Origin: JAUXIQ01 sp030620925 [NCBI: Nitrospinota bacterium]
Lineage (GTDB): Bacteria > JAUXIQ01
DNA: 16,354 nucleotides
NCBI GenBank assembly: GCA_030620925.1
Contig: JAUXIQ010000010.1
Span: 1-16,354 of the forward strand
Reading direction: 5' to 3'
How positions within the stretch are numbered: position 1 is the first letter of the stretch; the number at the start of each line of letters is the position of its first letter. A model generated the notes under the pieces. That model worked only from the letters and a program-made list of their open reading frames with translations. It made no database searches and was not told the DNA's origin. Shown piece after piece: positions 14,555 to 16,354 of the stretch. The position numbers and the translations under genes were made by a program.

Positions 14555-15313
14555 TTACCGGCTGACGATCGGATTGCACAGCGAGCCGATGTCCGATATA
14601 CGCACCTCCACCTCGTCCCCCACCTTCATGGGGGCGATGCCCGAAGGAGTCCCCGTGGTGATGACGTCGCCCGGCAGCAGGGTAATGGCCTGGGTGACGT
14701 AAGCGATGACCTGGGGTACGTTGAACACCATGTCAGAGGTGCTGGAGGACTGCACGGTCTTTCCGTTGAGAAGAGTTTCCAACAGCACGTTGCCGGGGTC
14801 GGCATCGGTCTCTATGCAGGGGCCGATGGGGCAGAAGGTATCCATCCCCTTGGAGCGGGTGAACTGTGCTTCCTTTGCCTGGAGGTCCCTGGCGGTCACG
14901 TCGTTTACGCAGGTATACCCCAGCACGTAATCCAGGGCCTTATCCTCGGGGACTTTACTGGCCTTCTTACCCATGACCACACCCAGCTCCCCCTCGAAAT
15001 CCACCCTCTTGGTGATGGGGGGATAAACTATACCGTCGTCAGGTCCGATGACAGCGGAGGGAGGCATTAGGAAGATCATTGGCTCGGTGGGCACTTTCTG
15101 CCCGGTCTCCTGGGCGTGGAGGTGATAGTTAAGCCCCACGGCCACCACCTTGGAGGGCTGACAGGGGGTAAGCAGCTTGACCTGGGACAGTCCGTATTTC
15201 GTCCCCGTCCTCTCCAGCTTTCCGAAGATGGAGCCCTTGACCTGGTGCACGGTCTTGCCCGACAGAACCCCGCAGCTCGTCTTCCCCTTATAACTGTACC
15301 TAACGATTTTCAT
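14555..15313 (-). CDS. Fumarylacetoacetate hydrolase (FAH)-family enzyme
   Basis: A 252-residue FAH-fold protein: a short N-terminal domain (1-50), then the catalytic domain. The divalent-metal ligands are recognisable as E107 and E109 in DFEGELG and D138 in VNDVTARDLQ. The closing motif TGTPSGIAPM lies at 220-229, so it should be active. The family includes acylpyruvate hydrolases, oxaloacetate decarboxylases/tautomerases and hydroxyhepta-dienedioate isomerases; the substrate cannot be told from sequence. It sits between dapB and dapL, an unexpected place. A role in handling oxaloacetate or a related 2-oxoacid near the aspartate pathway is conceivable but is inference. The ATG has GGAGGGG 7 bases upstream; gaps of 45 (to dapB) and 24 (to dapL) bases suggest co-transcription. 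Confidence 0.92.
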   Translation of the reverse strand: MKIVRYSYKGKTSCGVLSGKTVHQVKGSIFGKLERTGTKYGLSQVKLLTPCQPSKVVAVGLNYHLHAQETGQKVPTEPMIFLMPPSAVIGPDDGIVYPPITKRVDFEGELGVVMGKKASKVPEDKALDYVLGYTCVNDVTARDLQAKEAQFTRSKGMDTFCPIGPCIETDADPGNVLLETLLNGKTVQSSSTSDMVFNVPQVIAYVTQAITLLPGDVITTGTPSGIAPMKVGDEVEVRISDIGSLCNPIVSR

Positions 15314-15358
15314 GATAAAACCCCTCCAATAAGCAGGCAGGCACCATTTACGGGGCCA

Positions 15359-16162
15359 CTATTTTAACCCCAAAAGGTCCTGCATGTCATAAAGGCCGGG
15401 AGATTGATTGACTATCCAGCGGGCGGCCCTGAGAGCGCCCCGGGCAAAGTTGTCCCGGCTCTGGGCCACGTGGGTTATCTCCACGCGCTCCCCGAGACCA
15501 CCGAAGATGACGGTATGCTCCCCCACTATATCCCCCGCCCTGAGTGCCTGGATGCCTATGGTCTCCCCGTCTCGCTCCCCGGTGATGCCTGAGCGGCCCA
15601 TGGCGGCTACCTTGTCCAGGTCCCGGCCCAGCGCCTCGGCTATTACCTCCGCCATGCGCAGCGCCGTGCCGCTGGGTGCATCCACCTTATACCTGTGGTG
15701 CGCTTCCACGATCTCCACGTCGTATCCTTCGGCAAGCAGGGGGGCGGCGTCTTTGAGTATCTTCAGCACCACGTTGACCCCCAGGCTCATGTTGGGGGCC
15801 ATGAAGCAGGGCATCTTCGAAGCCAGCTGCACGATTTCCGCCCTGTCGGCTTCGGTGAATCCGGTGGTACCCACGACCACGGCCTTGCCCCTCTCGGAAG
15901 CCGTCTGCATATGCGCCATGGAAGGCTCCGGCAGCGAAAACTCGATTACCAGATCGGCCCCGTCCAAAACTGAGGAGAGGTCCGAAGTGAGCTTGACTCC
16001 GATGCTGCCGCAGCCGCCGACCTCACCGGCGTCTCGCCCCAGGTCGGGGTGATCGTTCCCTTCCACGGCGCCCACCAGCTTCAGCTCTTCATCTGCGTTG
16101 ACCAGATCTATTAGGCGGCGGCCCATACGGCCTCCCGCCCCGGAGATAACTACGTTTATCAC
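15359..16162 (-). CDS. dapB: 4-hydroxy-tetrahydrodipicolinate reductase
   Basis: A 267-residue DapB of normal length, reducing the DapA product to tetrahydrodipicolinate with NAD(P)H. The N-terminal nucleotide motif is ISGAGGRMGRR (6-16), followed by GTTGF (98-102), MAPNMSLGVNV (121-131), the catalytic signature EAHHRYKVDAPSGTA (153-167; H155, H156, K159) and the C-terminal FGGLGERVEITH motif. The chosen start is GTG at 16160-16162: it has GAGGGGAG 7 bases upstream, and the Rossmann strand then begins at residue 2, as is usual. A longer frame starting from TTG at 16204 would add 14 non-conserved residues and overlap the dapA stop. The gap to dapA is 38 bases. Confidence 0.97.
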   Translation of the reverse strand: MINVVISGAGGRMGRRLIDLVNADEELKLVGAVEGNDHPDLGRDAGEVGGCGSIGVKLTSDLSSVLDGADLVIEFSLPEPSMAHMQTASERGKAVVVGTTGFTEADRAEIVQLASKMPCFMAPNMSLGVNVVLKILKDAAPLLAEGYDVEIVEAHHRYKVDAPSGTALRMAEVIAEALGRDLDKVAAMGRSGITGERDGETIGIQALRAGDIVGEHTVIFGGLGERVEITHVAQSRDNFARGALRAARWIVNQSPGLYDMQDLLGLK

Positions 16163-16200
16163 AGGAATTCTCCCCTCGCTACGTACTACCCACAGCGCAC

Positions 16201-16354
16201 TCAAACCAGACCGTATTCCTCCATCACGCCCGTGAGGCGTTCCTTATTGGCCTCGGACATCTCGCAAAGGGGCAGGCGCAGCTCACCGCTGATTTTTCCC
16301 ATGAGGGCCAGAGCGGTCTTGACCGGGATGGGGTTGGTCTCGTAGAACATGGCC
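16201..16354 (-). CDS. dapA: 4-hydroxy-tetrahydrodipicolinate synthase, C-terminal end (truncated by window edge)
   Basis: The last 50 codons of DapA, ending in TGA at 16201-16203. The sequence [18 protein letters not shown] followed by ELRLPL is the conserved C-terminal segment of DapA (the ETNPIPVK motif and the RLPL motif), so the assignment is good despite the truncation. The rest, including the Schiff-base lysine, lies beyond the right edge. DapA condenses pyruvate with aspartate semialdehyde, the first committed lysine step. dapB follows 38 bases downstream in the same direction. Confidence 0.93.
   Translation of the reverse strand, partial: AMFYETNPIPVKTALALMGKISGELRLPLCEMSEANKERLTGVMEEYGLV

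Noticed and set aside
16163-16204. Longer DapB starting from TTG at 16204
   Set aside because: The 14 extra residues are not family-like and would overlap the dapA stop. The GTG at 16160-16162 has a strong ribosome site and places the Rossmann strand at residue 2.

Overview
The window reads as chromosomal DNA of a diderm, probably anaerobic bacterium. The closest feel is a Desulfobacterota ('deltaproteobacterial') or allied candidate lineage. That guess rests on the ExbB/ExbD/TonB envelope system, the LL-diaminopimelate aminotransferase route to lysine (DapL in place of the succinylase/acetylase branch), a DUF2284 cysteine-rich protein, and very large periplasmic TPR proteins. No rRNA, marker gene or database comparison is available, so the lineage is inference. 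Nearly everything is on the minus strand; a single gene (DUF2284) runs on the plus strand. There is no sign of mobile elements, CRISPR arrays, tRNA or rRNA genes, and no gene-free stretch exceeds 300 bases.

Right part (about 11.07-16.35 kb, transcribed right to left): an anabolic gene string, dapA (only its 3' end is in the window), dapB, a fumarylacetoacetate-hydrolase-fold enzyme, dapL, folK, panB, panC. It covers aspartate-family lysine/diaminopimelate synthesis, the HPPK step of folate synthesis and the two pantoate/pantothenate steps. Gaps range from 4 to 72 bases and no terminator is visible, so one transcript is plausible.

Middle (about 9.2-11.07 kb): a 238-base intergenic region with a near-consensus sigma-70 promoter drives a small protein that joins an N-terminal coiled coil (ZapB-like in character) to TPR repeats. 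It is followed by nadA (quinolinate synthase). A 16-bp AT-rich dyad lies just upstream of nadA, and two GC-rich dyads lie just downstream of it.

Left-middle (1.63-9.12 kb): the most interesting block, a module of two giant secreted TPR proteins (763 and 1033 aa, ATGA overlap) followed by exbB, exbD and tonB. The second TPR protein carries a TonB-box-like stretch (LPEVVIVG) a few residues after its predicted signal-peptide cleavage site. This suggests that the proton-motive-force motor encoded next door may act directly on a TPR scaffold and not, or not only, on a classical outer-membrane transporter. A separate extended -10 promoter lies between the TPR pair and exbB.

Left end (1-1.63 kb): a DUF2284 gene on the plus strand converges on tonB and diverges from a glyoxalase-II-like metallo-beta-lactamase-fold hydrolase. 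A strong intrinsic terminator on the minus strand sits in the leader side of that hydrolase gene. The first 20 codons of another minus-strand gene (possibly YjbQ/UPF0047-like) run off the left edge.
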